Shown here piece after piece: positions 1 to 8,907 of a DNA stretch of 64,000 nt. How positions within the stretch are numbered: position 1 is the stretch's first letter; each line of letters opens with the position of its first letter. A program made the translations under genes and the position numbers. The notes below the pieces were generated by a model. The model saw only the letters and a list, made by a program, of their open reading frames with translations. It ran no database searches and was not told where the DNA came from. The DNA comes from DATGZX01 sp035296965 (GTDB lineage Bacteria > Planctomycetota > Planctomycetia > Gemmatales > Gemmataceae): contig DATGZX010000361.1 in assembly GCA_035296965.1 (NCBI GenBank), positions 4,182-68,181 on the forward strand, given 5' to 3'.

Positions 1-1120
1 CCCGGCTGAGATAGAGCTGACCAAGGCGCTCCATCTCAGGATTGTCGGGGATGGCGACCGTGACCGTGCGGTCATCCACGATTTCCAGCGGAATTCGAGC
101 GAGCGGCTGGCCGCTTACCGACACCGTCACAAACGCCACGTTGTTGTAAATCCGTGACGACCCAACCCTACCGTCGGAATCAGTCGAGACCTGTTCCGGA
201 CTCAAATCAGTGAACCCTTTCGCGCTAACCGAGACCTCCCTGCCGCTCAAGGGCCTCCTGTCCTTATCTCCAACCAATCGGAGACGTAAGGGGGCATCGA
301 TCGTTCCCAGCTTGATGCACCGATACCCAAGCACCCCTCCAAGCATAGGCAAAGGATTCTGATGGCGGTAAAGAAGCTGGCAAGTGCAAGATGCCCCTTG
401 TGGCTCCTGAGTTGCTTGCAGAAGGGTCCAAGGCATGCGCACAGCGCCGAGCCCCCCCCTGCTTCCTTGATTGCTGATTTGAGAAATCGCCAGAATGTCG
501 CCTTTTTTCAGCCAGTGTCCCAGGAACGGTCCGAGGCTGCCGCCTTTCAGAGCGATTTCGTAAATGTCGCCGGGACCCTTTTTCGGGAGGTTGATGGTGC
601 CGGCCAACCCGAAATCCTGATCGATCAGGAGAGAGGCCTGCCTGGCTACCAGTTGGCGGTCGGCCACCTGGGCATGTCGAACCGTGGGGCTGGCTAGACC
701 CACAAATCCGTCGTATTGGCGGGATTGGATCTCATACTGTCCATCTACAAAATCGATGAACAGAAAATGCAGCTTTTCATCCGATAAGAAGTTCCAGCTG
801 TCCAGCGCAGCCCGCAGCCCGTTCGTCTCCACTTCCTTGAGTCGGGGATGATGATCCCGAACTTCGACCTCGGCGAGGTCCCCCAGGGCAGCCTGCAAGC
901 CGTCATGAAGTTCACGTTTAATTTGCTTTTGAAATGGGTCTGTCAGCCAGCGATGCCCGCTGAAATGCAGGACAACTTGCAGATGGTATGGCTTATTCGT
1001 TTCCGCATCCAGCGCGGCGGTGAGCTTGCCGCTCGAGCAGAGAGCACAAATCAAACACCCTAGAAAACCTCGCTGCGCGAAGGCGGCCAGGGGCCCGAGG
1101 TCAAAGCGCCGTTGAGTCAT
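1..1120 (-). CDS. Secreted planctomycete protein of unknown function, C-terminus cut by window edge
   Basis: The frame is open from an ATG at 1120-1118 to the window edge, at least 373 codons with no stop, so the C-terminus lies outside. Residues 12-24 form a short hydrophobic stretch (FLGCLICALC) that could be a signal peptide. Residues about 45-260 are a soluble domain I do not recognise. The last 100 visible residues (RPLSGREVSVSAKG, then YNNVAFVTVSVSGQPL) look like a beta-sandwich of the carboxypeptidase-regulatory or Ig type, as in planctomycete surface proteins; this is inference. GGGAGA lies 7 bases upstream of the ATG. It starts 41 bases after aroA on the same strand and may be the last gene of the asd-truA-aroA run. 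Confidence 0.75.
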   Translation of the reverse strand, partial: MTQRRFDLGPLAAFAQRGFLGCLICALCSSGKLTAALDAETNKPYHLQVVLHFSGHRWLTDPFQKQIKRELHDGLQAALGDLAEVEVRDHHPRLKEVETNGLRAALDSWNFLSDEKLHFLFIDFVDGQYEIQSRQYDGFVGLASPTVRHAQVADRQLVARQASLLIDQDFGLAGTINLPKKGPGDIYEIALKGGSLGPFLGHWLKKGDILAISQISNQGSRGGLGAVRMPWTLLQATQEPQGASCTCQLLYRHQNPLPMLGGVLGYRCIKLGTIDAPLRLRLVGDKDRRPLSGREVSVSAKGFTDLSPEQVSTDSDGRVGSSRIYNNVAFVTVSVSGQPLARIPLEIVDDRTVTVAIPDNPEMERLGQLYLSR

Positions 1121-1161
1121 TTGGCTTCTCCCACTATGGGTTGCAGTCACGATCGCGACCG

Positions 1162-2469
1162 CTAGCGTAGCTGTTCCAAATCTTCGAAGAATGATGGATA
1201 GGTCTTGGCGACGCAGCCGGGGTTGCCAATGACGATTCCCGGCGTGCAGAGCCCGACCAAGGCCATGCTCATCGCCACCCGATGATCGTTGTAAGTTGCA
1301 ATATTCGCCCCGTGCAGCGGGCCCGGGACAATCGTCAGGCCGTCCGCAAATTCCTTGACGTCCACTCCAATCCGGCTGAGCTCGTTCGCCAGGGCACGCA
1401 GCCGATCTGTCTCCTTGCGGCGAACATGTGCGACGTTGCGAATCGTCGTGGGTCCTTCGGCGAAGCAGGCGACGGCCGCCAAGGTCATCACGCAATCGCT
1501 CAGGCCGTTCATGTCCACATCCACACCGCGCAGTGCGCCGCCCGCGACGGTGAACTCATGGTCCGTTCGCTGCACCGCACATCCCATGTCTTCGAGGATA
1601 TCGAGAAAGCGAACGTCCCCCTGCATGCTTCTCCGACCAAGACCTTGTACGGTGATTTCGCCCCTGGTAATGGCCGCGGCACCGAAGAAATAGCTGGCGG
1701 CGGTGGCATCGGGCTCCACGGCGTAATCTTGAGAAAGATACCAAGGCTGCACAGGAACTTTGAAGTAAGTGAGCAGGTCTGTTTCGACCTTCGCCCCGAA
1801 TTGTTCCATCATGGCGACAGTCATGGCCACAAACGGGCCAGACACCAGGGGGCCATCCACCTCAATGAACACTTCGCCACGAGCCAATGGCGCGACCATG
1901 AGGAGGCCGCTCAAAAACTGGCTGCTTATATCTCCCTTGATCCGAACGCGACCACCCGCGAGCCCCGAGGATCTGACGACGACAGGCGGGTAACCCCTGA
2001 GCCTCTCGCAATAAACTTCAGCTCCTAGCTGGCGAAGGGCCGAGAGGAGATCTTCGATCGGCCGCTCGCGCATACGTGAGATGCCGTCGAGGCGATACTG
2101 CCCCTGCCCAAGGCCGACCAGGGCGGTCAGGAAGCGCATCGACGTGCCGGAATTGGCCACGAACAGGTTCGCCTCTGCGGCCGGCACAGGGTTTACGTGT
2201 TCTCCTCGGCGAACGTGAATGGACGAATCGGGCCAATCTGCGCGGACCCTGAAGCCGAGCGCCTGCAGGGCCTCCACCATGACTTCGGTATCTTCGCAAC
2301 GCGCGACTCCGCGGAGCTGACTGCCAGAGTTGGGCGCCGAAAGCGCAGCGAGAACAAGCGCCCGGTTTGTGATGCTCTTGGATCCAGGCACCCGGACCAC
2401 GGCGACGGGCGGCCGGCTGAGCGGCTTGATTGCAAGCGTATTGGGGAAATCCTTGGTCCAGTCGTGCAT
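1162..2469 (-). CDS. aroA: 3-phosphoshikimate 1-carboxyvinyltransferase (EPSP synthase)
   Basis: 435 residues, the usual length. The enzyme joins phosphoenolpyruvate to shikimate-3-phosphate in the cytoplasmic shikimate pathway to aromatic amino acids. Family signatures visible are PGSKSITNR (residues 28-36, catalytic-site Lys31), the NSGTSMRFLTAL segment, RPIEDLLSALRQLGA, and DHRVAMSMAL near the C-terminus. The ATG at 2469 is chosen because the open frame extends upstream into truA on the same strand, while homology begins just after it. It starts 5 bases after the truA stop, so the two are almost certainly cotranscribed. Confidence 0.95.
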   Translation of the reverse strand: MHDWTKDFPNTLAIKPLSRPPVAVVRVPGSKSITNRALVLAALSAPNSGSQLRGVARCEDTEVMVEALQALGFRVRADWPDSSIHVRRGEHVNPVPAAEANLFVANSGTSMRFLTALVGLGQGQYRLDGISRMRERPIEDLLSALRQLGAEVYCERLRGYPPVVVRSSGLAGGRVRIKGDISSQFLSGLLMVAPLARGEVFIEVDGPLVSGPFVAMTVAMMEQFGAKVETDLLTYFKVPVQPWYLSQDYAVEPDATAASYFFGAAAITRGEITVQGLGRRSMQGDVRFLDILEDMGCAVQRTDHEFTVAGGALRGVDVDMNGLSDCVMTLAAVACFAEGPTTIRNVAHVRRKETDRLRALANELSRIGVDVKEFADGLTIVPGPLHGANIATYNDHRVAMSMALVGLCTPGIVIGNPGCVAKTYPSFFEDLEQLR

Positions 2470-2474
2470 CGCGA

Positions 2475-3215
2475 TCAGCAGCCGTAGGTGACGCGCATCA
2501 GGAACAACCCCTGCGCTGGAGCCGTTGGACCCGCTCTGCGGCGGTCTCCCGCGGCCAGGATCTCGGCGACTTGCGTTGCGGGCCAGTAGCCGCGCCCAAC
2601 ATTCACGAGCGTGCCGGCGATGGCTCTTACCATATTGTACAGGAACCCGTCCGCTTCCACATCCAGCCATAGCCAATCACCCATGCGGCTGACAGCCAGA
2701 TGGCTGATCGTCCGAACGCTCGACATGCGGTTTGGCCAGTCCGTTTCGAAGCTGCGGAAGTCATGCCGGCCACGCAGGGGCTCAGCTGCCTGTGCCATGG
2801 CGACGACGTCCAACCGGTGCCGGCAATGCAGGGCATAGCGACGCAGGAAAACATTGGGAACCGGGCCGTCATGGATTACATACCGATACAGTTTGCGTCG
2901 TGCGTCCCGGTTGGCGTCGAACGCCTCGGGAACGTCCTCGGCGTTGGACACGATCACATCCGGAGGGAGGCGCGCATTGGTGGCGGCGATCAATACTTTC
3001 GCAGGGTGATGGGTGTTGCTGTAAAAATTTGCGACCTGGCCGACGGCGTGCACGCCGGCGTCCGTGCGACCGCTGGCGTTGAGCCGGACGCGTTCACTGG
3101 TCAACTTGGCGATCGCTTCCTCGAGCGTCTCTTGAACGGTGCGGAAGCCGGGTTGGGTTTGCCAACCGTAGAAGTCGGTGCCGTCGTAGCTCATCGTCAG
3201 CTTGATGTTACGCAT
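2475..3215 (-). CDS. truA: tRNA pseudouridine(38-40) synthase TruA
   Basis: 246 residues, normal for the family. TruA isomerises uridines 38-40 in the anticodon stem-loop of many tRNAs. The catalytic aspartate is Asp52 in the ASGRTDAGVHAVGQVANF segment, and the N-terminal YDGTDFYGWQTQPG motif is typical. The start MRNIKLTMSYDG at 3215 is chosen because the open frame reaches back into asd. It lies 10 bases downstream of the asd stop and 5 bases upstream of aroA, in a three-gene minus-strand operon. Confidence 0.95.
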   Translation of the reverse strand: MRNIKLTMSYDGTDFYGWQTQPGFRTVQETLEEAIAKLTSERVRLNASGRTDAGVHAVGQVANFYSNTHHPAKVLIAATNARLPPDVIVSNAEDVPEAFDANRDARRKLYRYVIHDGPVPNVFLRRYALHCRHRLDVVAMAQAAEPLRGRHDFRSFETDWPNRMSSVRTISHLAVSRMGDWLWLDVEADGFLYNMVRAIAGTLVNVGRGYWPATQVAEILAAGDRRRAGPTAPAQGLFLMRVTYGC

Positions 3216-3225
3216 GGACCGTCGC

Positions 3226-4251
3226 TCAGCGGCGCGGCAACCAGTTTCTTTGGATAAGGACTTCGGCGATCTGCACGGCGTTGGTTGCCGCCCCCTTGCG
3301 CAGGTTGTCGGCAACGACCCAGAGGTTGAGGCCGTAGGGCACCGTTGCATCGCGGCGGATGCGGCCAACGAAAACCTCGTCCCTTCCCACCAGCTCGAGG
3401 GGCAAGGGAACTTTGCCCCCGGCGTTGTCGTCGAGTAAGACGATCCCTGGTGCGTGGCGCAGGGCGGCGCGTGCCTCGTCGACGCTGATGGGGTTGTGGA
3501 ACTCCAAATTGATGGCTTCGGAATGCCCGACGCGCACAGGGACCCGGACCGTGGTGGGCGAAACGAGAATGCTCTCATCTCCCATGATCTTCCGAGTTTC
3601 CCGGATCATCTTCCATTCCTCTTCGCTATACCCTTCCTCGCCTGCCTTCCAATCGTGCGGCAAGACATTGCCGGCAAGCTGGGCGGCATGGGCCTTTGCC
3701 GCTGGAACGGGCTCGCCGCGGCCGAGCGCGCCAACCTGGGCATCTAGCTCGAAAAGTCCGGTTGCTCCCTTTCCGGAAGACGCCTGATACGTCGCCACAA
3801 CCACACGCTTGATGCGGGCGAGGTCGTGCAAGGGTTTCAATGCAACAACCATCTGAATCGTCGAGCAATTGGGGTTAGCCACAATCCCCTTGGGGATCCA
3901 CTGCAAAGCTTCCGCGTTGACTTCGGGAACGACCAGGGGCACTTCGGGATCCATCCGCCAAGCGCTCGAGTTATCGATGACGATCGCGCCGGCTCGGGCA
4001 GCGGCAGGACTGATTTCCCGGCTGACGAGCGCGGGTGTGCTGGAGAGCACGATATCAACGTACTCGAATGCCTCGGGCCGGATGGGTTCGATCTGATAGG
4101 ATTTCCCCTTGAACGTGAGCGATTTTCCCGCGCTGCGCTCCGAAGCCAGGAATTTAATGGCGCTCAGCGGGAAGGCCCTTTCAGCCAGCACCTGCCGCAT
4201 GGTCTCGCCGACTGCTCCGGTTGCCCCAACTACCGCAACGCTAAGTGCCAC
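3226..4251 (-). CDS. asd: Aspartate-semialdehyde dehydrogenase
   Basis: 341 residues, full length. The enzyme reduces aspartyl-4-phosphate to aspartate semialdehyde with NADPH, the branch point to lysine, methionine and threonine and to diaminopimelate. The nucleotide-binding loop GATGAVG (residues 9-15) and the catalytic cysteine Cys129 in ANPNCSTIQ are present. It is the first gene of the run asd-truA-aroA. The 268 bases upstream separate it from a divergent TPR gene and should hold both promoters, though I see no clear promoter motif. Confidence 0.95.
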   Translation of the reverse strand: MALSVAVVGATGAVGETMRQVLAERAFPLSAIKFLASERSAGKSLTFKGKSYQIEPIRPEAFEYVDIVLSSTPALVSREISPAAARAGAIVIDNSSAWRMDPEVPLVVPEVNAEALQWIPKGIVANPNCSTIQMVVALKPLHDLARIKRVVVATYQASSGKGATGLFELDAQVGALGRGEPVPAAKAHAAQLAGNVLPHDWKAGEEGYSEEEWKMIRETRKIMGDESILVSPTTVRVPVRVGHSEAINLEFHNPISVDEARAALRHAPGIVLLDDNAGGKVPLPLELVGRDEVFVGRIRRDATVPYGLNLWVVADNLRKGAATNAVQIAEVLIQRNWLPRR

Positions 4252-4519
4252 GTCCGCTATCCTCTCTTCCAGGTACTCTTCAAAATAGTTGTCCTTCCAC
4301 TATTAAAGGGAAGATACGCATCTGGCAAGAGAAAGCGTAAGACCGACAGGTTCGCACTATCTGGAGAGTTTCCGCTCTCCGAGGCAAGCGCATGGCATTG
4401 ACAGCTCTGCTTGAATATGCAAAAAGCCTCTTCCACTATCGGGAAAACGCCCCGAAAGTTATCCAAAACCACCTCAGGAATTCTCTTCTACCAGCAGGAC
4501 GGTTGGGAGGGCGTCAGCC

Positions 4520-6979
4520 ATGGCTCCGGATCACGCACATGCTGCTTCGCCCGAGAGCATGGCTTCGCCTGTTATCCTGAGGCCCTCGCTTGGGCAGCTT
4601 TGGCAGATTCCCCTCCTTCTTCTCGGGCTGACCACGCTCGTCGGCGTGTGGGCGACGCGCCCCCTGTGGTACGATCCTGATGCTTTGCAGTTTCGTAAGG
4701 ACATGAATGTGGCCCGGCGCATGCTGGAGGATCCGCATAGCCTCACGAGCGCGGCGGTGGAGCAGGCTGCTGACGCGCTAGCTCGCGTGGACCGCTTTCC
4801 CGGCCGGGCCGCGGAAGCGCACTTTTTGCTGGGCAGCGCAGAACTACGTCTTGCCAAGGAGCTGCCCGCGGACGGAGCCATCGAGGCACGGCGCCAGGCG
4901 CGCGTTCACCTCGAGCAGGCTGACAGCCTCGGAGTACCGGAAGCGGATCGCATCCCGCTCATGTATCGGCTGGGAAAAGTCTGGTTCCAGACGGACGGCG
5001 ATTTGTCGCGTGCCGCCAGCTATCTCCAGCAATCTATTGAAGACGGAGCCGACGACCGCCGCGAAGGCTATAGCATGCTGGCCCAGGCCTTCCTGCGCCT
5101 CAACAACGTAGCCGAAGCACTGAAAGCCAACGAGCGCGAGTTGCAGTGTCCCACCGAGGACGAGAATCTTCTTGCACCTGCACGTCTCTTGCGAGGGGAA
5201 CTGTTACTTCGGACCCCAGGGCCGGAGGCACGGGAAAATGCACGCAAAGTGCTGGGCCACATTGGGTCGACTGCCGCGGCGCCGATCGTCGCCCGCGCAC
5301 GCTTGCTCATGGCTTACAGCCTCCAGCAGGACGGCGCGTGGGGCGAGGCAATACCGCTCTGGGAAGCGATCGTGGCCGATCGACGGCAGGCTCCGCCGGA
5401 GCCAGGACGCGTTTGGTACTGGCTAGGATTGTGCTATCACCAGCTGGGCAGGCAAACAGGGGCCATCAGCGCCTGGGAGCGAGCGAAGTCGTGCGGCGGC
5501 GAGGAAAGTCAGGCTGCGATGTTGCGTTTGGGCGCAGCGAGGCTCGACGATAAGAACCGGAAAATATCCCTGAACCTCTTTCAGCAAGCGCTCGCCAACG
5601 TCGTCAAGGCGACGGATTACCACAATGACCTCCTGGGCTTGCCCGAGGCGATGGGCCTGCTGCAATCCAGTTGCCAGACTGCCGCCAAGAATGGAGACTT
5701 CGGGACCGCGCGCGAACTGGCGACGATTTATGCCCGCCTTGTCCCAGTGGGCGCTGCCCAGGCCATGCTGGCCGAGATAGCCGAGGCATGGGGCAAGGCG
5801 GATCGCGACCAGGCCAAAAAGGAAGTCAACAAGACCGCTGCTCGTCACGCGGAAGAGACCGCGCAGCAGCATTTTCGCGAGGCCGGCACCGCCATTCTGG
5901 CAGTTGCCGAAACTGCCTCCGACAAGAATCAAAAAATCGACCAGCTCTGGCGCGCGACAGACCTCTTCGCGCAGGGCCAGGACTATGCCCACGTTGTCGA
6001 TACGCTCGATCAAATCATCAAGCTGCAGCCCACTCTGGAGCGTCTCAGCGAAGCCTGGTTTCGGCTGGGAGAAGCCCACCAGGCTCTGCCCCACCACGAA
6101 CTCCTTGCCAAGGGTTCGTTCCACCACTGCATCGAATACCCTGGTCCGTTTGCCTATCGGGCACGTTACGAACTGGCTCTGTGGGAGGTCGACCACAACC
6201 GTCACGCCGAAGCCATTGAGCAGCTTCAGCAAAACCTGGAACTCATGCGCAGCGATCCGGACAGAGAGGCGCAGGAGAAATCGCTCTATCTCTTGGCCGA
6301 CACCTACTACCGGACGGGCAACTATCGTTCTGCTACGGGCGAGTGGGAAGCGGCACTGATGCTCTATCCCGCGAATCCCGATGTCCTAGTCGCCCGCTCC
6401 CGTCTCGGGGACTGCTTCAGCCAATTGGCCTATGTGGAGCAGCAGCAACAACTCACCGATCCGCCGTTTCCAAGCGCGGTTCGGCCACACTATCAGAGGC
6501 AGCATCTGCTCTATCTCGAGCAAGCCGCGGCCAACTTTCAAAAAGTCGCCGACGACCTGGAAGCGCGGCGGGCAGTAAACGCTCTCAATGAAGGGGATAC
6601 GGCACTTCTCATGGCTGCGCTGTTCCGCCTAGCCGCTACGCGCTCCGAACAGGGAGAAACTCTCCAGGCAATCCACATGTACGATAGCCTGGCGAGTCGT
6701 TATCAGCAGCAGTACGAAGGGCTCACGGCCATCCGACAGCGCTTCCTTTGCCAGGCAGCCCTGACCGATCAAGGCAAGGCCTACGTGAAAGAGGCTCAGG
6801 ATACGCTGAAACGTGGAAAACGGATTCTAGATCAACTGCCCGATGCCATCTTCAAGGGCCGGCCAGAATCGGAAACGCGCCCTGCCTGGGAGAAGTGGTT
6901 CGAGCAGCCCTGGAAGGGCTGGCAGAGCATCGCCCCTACGGAAGATCCAGCCCCACCAGCGCCGCCCGTCGTTCGCTAA
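4520..6979 (+). CDS. Membrane-anchored tetratricopeptide-repeat protein
   Basis: 819 residues. One hydrophobic segment (about 29-47, LWQIPLLLLGLTTLVGVWA) near the N-terminus is followed by a long all-helical region with many degenerate TPR-like pairs, for example AEAHFLLGSAELRLAKE, RVWYWLGLCYHQLGRQ and LYLLADTYYRTGNYRSA. The fold suggests a periplasmic or cell-surface protein scaffold; partners are unknown. ATG 4520 is the first in frame and ATG 4559 is an alternative. The stop overlaps the icd stop tail-to-tail by 4 bases. The proline-rich C-terminus ends APPAPPVVR. Confidence 0.85.
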   Translation: MAPDHAHAASPESMASPVILRPSLGQLWQIPLLLLGLTTLVGVWATRPLWYDPDALQFRKDMNVARRMLEDPHSLTSAAVEQAADALARVDRFPGRAAEAHFLLGSAELRLAKELPADGAIEARRQARVHLEQADSLGVPEADRIPLMYRLGKVWFQTDGDLSRAASYLQQSIEDGADDRREGYSMLAQAFLRLNNVAEALKANERELQCPTEDENLLAPARLLRGELLLRTPGPEARENARKVLGHIGSTAAAPIVARARLLMAYSLQQDGAWGEAIPLWEAIVADRRQAPPEPGRVWYWLGLCYHQLGRQTGAISAWERAKSCGGEESQAAMLRLGAARLDDKNRKISLNLFQQALANVVKATDYHNDLLGLPEAMGLLQSSCQTAAKNGDFGTARELATIYARLVPVGAAQAMLAEIAEAWGKADRDQAKKEVNKTAARHAEETAQQHFREAGTAILAVAETASDKNQKIDQLWRATDLFAQGQDYAHVVDTLDQIIKLQPTLERLSEAWFRLGEAHQALPHHELLAKGSFHHCIEYPGPFAYRARYELALWEVDHNRHAEAIEQLQQNLELMRSDPDREAQEKSLYLLADTYYRTGNYRSATGEWEAALMLYPANPDVLVARSRLGDCFSQLAYVEQQQQLTDPPFPSAVRPHYQRQHLLYLEQAAANFQKVADDLEARRAVNALNEGDTALLMAALFRLAATRSEQGETLQAIHMYDSLASRYQQQYEGLTAIRQRFLCQAALTDQGKAYVKEAQDTLKRGKRILDQLPDAIFKGRPESETRPAWEKWFEQPWKGWQSIAPTEDPAPPAPPVVR

Positions 6980-8343
6980 AGCTTGTTCAAATGATAAATG
7001 ATTCGATCCGCAAATTCGGCGCTGGTCGCTCCAGCCTCCGCACCATAGCCTGCAAACTGGCGAGCGATGTCGTAGGTCACGTAGAGCTTGCCGCCAGGAC
7101 CACGATTGGCAGTAGCTTCGCTCTCGGCAAAGGTTGCCTCCAGTCCCTGGTTGACCAACCGGGCTGCCTCGTCCCAGTGCAGATGCTCCAGCAAGAGTGC
7201 GCCGGAAAGCAAGACGGCGCCGGGGTTTGCCATGTTCTTGCCGGTGTACTTCGGCGCGGTGCCATGCGTGGCTTCGAACATGGCTGACCGGTCGCCGATG
7301 TTGGCGCCGGCTGCCAGACCAATACCGCCCGTCATCGCGGCCGCCGCATCCGATAAGTAGTCGCCGTTCAAGTTCGGCGTGGCGATGACGCTGTACTCAT
7401 CCGGCCGCAACTGGATTTGCTGGAACATGCTGTCGGCGATCCGGTCCTTGATCAGCAGCTTATTCTTGCCGTCGGCCCCCTTGCTGATCTCGTCTTCCGT
7501 CACGGTGCTGCTGCCGAACTCCTGCTTGGCTAACTCGTAGCCCCAATCCTTGAACGCTCCCTCGGTGAACTTCATGATGTTGCCCTTGTGCATGAGGGTG
7601 ACGCTCGGGAGCTTTTTGTCCAGGGCATAGCGTATGGCCATGCGCACGAGTCTCTTCGTTCGTTCCGGGCTGATCGGCTTGATGCCGATGCCGGATGAAG
7701 GCAAGACGTTGTAACCCATTTCCTTGAGCAGGCCAATAATGCGCTTGGCCTTGTCGGTGCCGCTCTTGAATTCGATGCCGCAGTAAACGTCCTCGGTGTT
7801 CTCGCGGAAGATGACCAGGTTCACCTTGTTGGCCCGCTTATTGGGCGCTTCCACGCCCTTGAAATAACGCACCGGCCGGACACATGCATAGAGGTCGAAG
7901 CGAATGCGCAAATAGACATTGATGCTGCGGAACCCTCCGCCGATGGGCGTGGTCAATGGCCCTTTCAGGCCGACGCTGTAGTATTCGAATGCCTTGAGCG
8001 TATCGTCCGGCAAGTAGAGCTGGCGCTGCTCCTCCTCGCTCAGGGAACTGACCTGTTCGTCCTTCACTTGCGAGTAATACATTTCGCGGGCCACGTCACC
8101 GGCGTGGACGTCGAACCAGTGGATACGGCGCTTCCCCTTGTAGGCCCTCTCGACTGCTGCATCCAGCACACGCGCAGCGCACGTGGTGATGCCAGGCGCA
8201 TTCCCGACGTCGCGGCCAATGCCATCTCCACGCATCAAGCAAACAATGGGGTCGTTCGGAATGTTCCACTGTCCATCGCTGCTGACCGTAACGCGGGTGC
8301 CCTGCCTGGGAGCCGTGAGCTTTTCAAAGGACGGTGATGGCAT
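6976..8343 (-). CDS. icd: NADP-dependent isocitrate dehydrogenase
   Basis: 455 residues, slightly longer than the roughly 416-residue E. coli enzyme. It oxidatively decarboxylates isocitrate to 2-oxoglutarate in the TCA cycle. The substrate-serine loop TPIGGGFRSINVYLR carries Ser140, the counterpart of E. coli Ser113, the site used by AceK. ENTEDVYCGIEF, DRIADSMFQQ, NLNGDYLSD and the adenine-site segment THGTAPKYTGKNMANPG are all present. ATG 8343 is chosen because AAGGGGAG lies just upstream. It converges on the TPR gene with a 4-base overlap of stop codons, leaving no room for a terminator between them. Confidence 0.95.
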   Translation of the reverse strand: MPSPSFEKLTAPRQGTRVTVSSDGQWNIPNDPIVCLMRGDGIGRDVGNAPGITTCAARVLDAAVERAYKGKRRIHWFDVHAGDVAREMYYSQVKDEQVSSLSEEEQRQLYLPDDTLKAFEYYSVGLKGPLTTPIGGGFRSINVYLRIRFDLYACVRPVRYFKGVEAPNKRANKVNLVIFRENTEDVYCGIEFKSGTDKAKRIIGLLKEMGYNVLPSSGIGIKPISPERTKRLVRMAIRYALDKKLPSVTLMHKGNIMKFTEGAFKDWGYELAKQEFGSSTVTEDEISKGADGKNKLLIKDRIADSMFQQIQLRPDEYSVIATPNLNGDYLSDAAAAMTGGIGLAAGANIGDRSAMFEATHGTAPKYTGKNMANPGAVLLSGALLLEHLHWDEAARLVNQGLEATFAESEATANRGPGGKLYVTYDIARQFAGYGAEAGATSAEFADRIIYHLNKL

Positions 8344-8907
8344 GAGACATACTCCCCTTGAGTGATGGATACCGCTGCGCAAAGGTTATCTTGAGCGCAC
8401 TGATTGCAGCAAACAGGGCCAACGATGTCAAGCGGCGGAACGGTGGGGTCTTGCTGTGACCATGCCCTGCCCACGCACGGGACAGCCAAGACTGGCTATT
8501 CCTATGTAGCCGGCGCGCTCGACTTACACGAGACTGGGCCAAGCTTGGGACGCATTCGTCAGCACTCGGTTTCTTGATCATTAGCGGTACCGCACCTTTG
8601 GAGTGCGGCGCTTTGCCGCCGCTTTTGTTTTGCTGCAGCAAGGAAAAACAAAAGCGGCGAAAAAGCGCCGCAGTCCATGTCTTCAAACTCACCAAAATCT
8701 GATCAGTGCCAGAGTGATTTCTTTAAGAAATCCTGCCCAGTGTGCCGGGTTTTGACAAGTTCCAAGGCTCGATAACCGATATAACCGACAGTCTTGTCGA
8801 ATTCGATTCGACTTCGTCAGCATCTCTTGAGATTGCACTGTTGGTACTGGGGATCCGCCAGGCGCTGCTCCCCAGAGCATGAAATTCACGGTCAGAGGTC
8901 CGCTGCC
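8344..8907. other. 564-base intergenic region between icd and the efflux lipoprotein
   Basis: No credible gene. It separates two divergent genes and must contain both promoters. The only clear structure is the 77-base palindromic element at 8600-8676. Confidence 0.7.
8600..8676. repeat. REP-like inverted pair with GGAG head
   Basis: The element opens GGAGT and closes AGTCC. Each half holds a small hairpin, GCGGCG-ctttgc-CGCCGC at 8605-8622 and GCGGCG-aaaaag-CGCCGC at 8654-8671. The two halves pair over 28 bases (8604-8631 with 8646-8673) with only two mismatches. It could also act as a transcription terminator, but nothing is known to end here. Confidence 0.75.

Noticed and set aside
1282..2028. 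A 248-codon plus-strand frame opposite aroA
   Set aside because: aroA has all family motifs on the minus strand; the opposite frame is a shadow.
5423..6232. A 269-codon minus-strand frame inside the TPR gene
   Set aside because: Shadow of a long GC-rich gene with no independent start signal.
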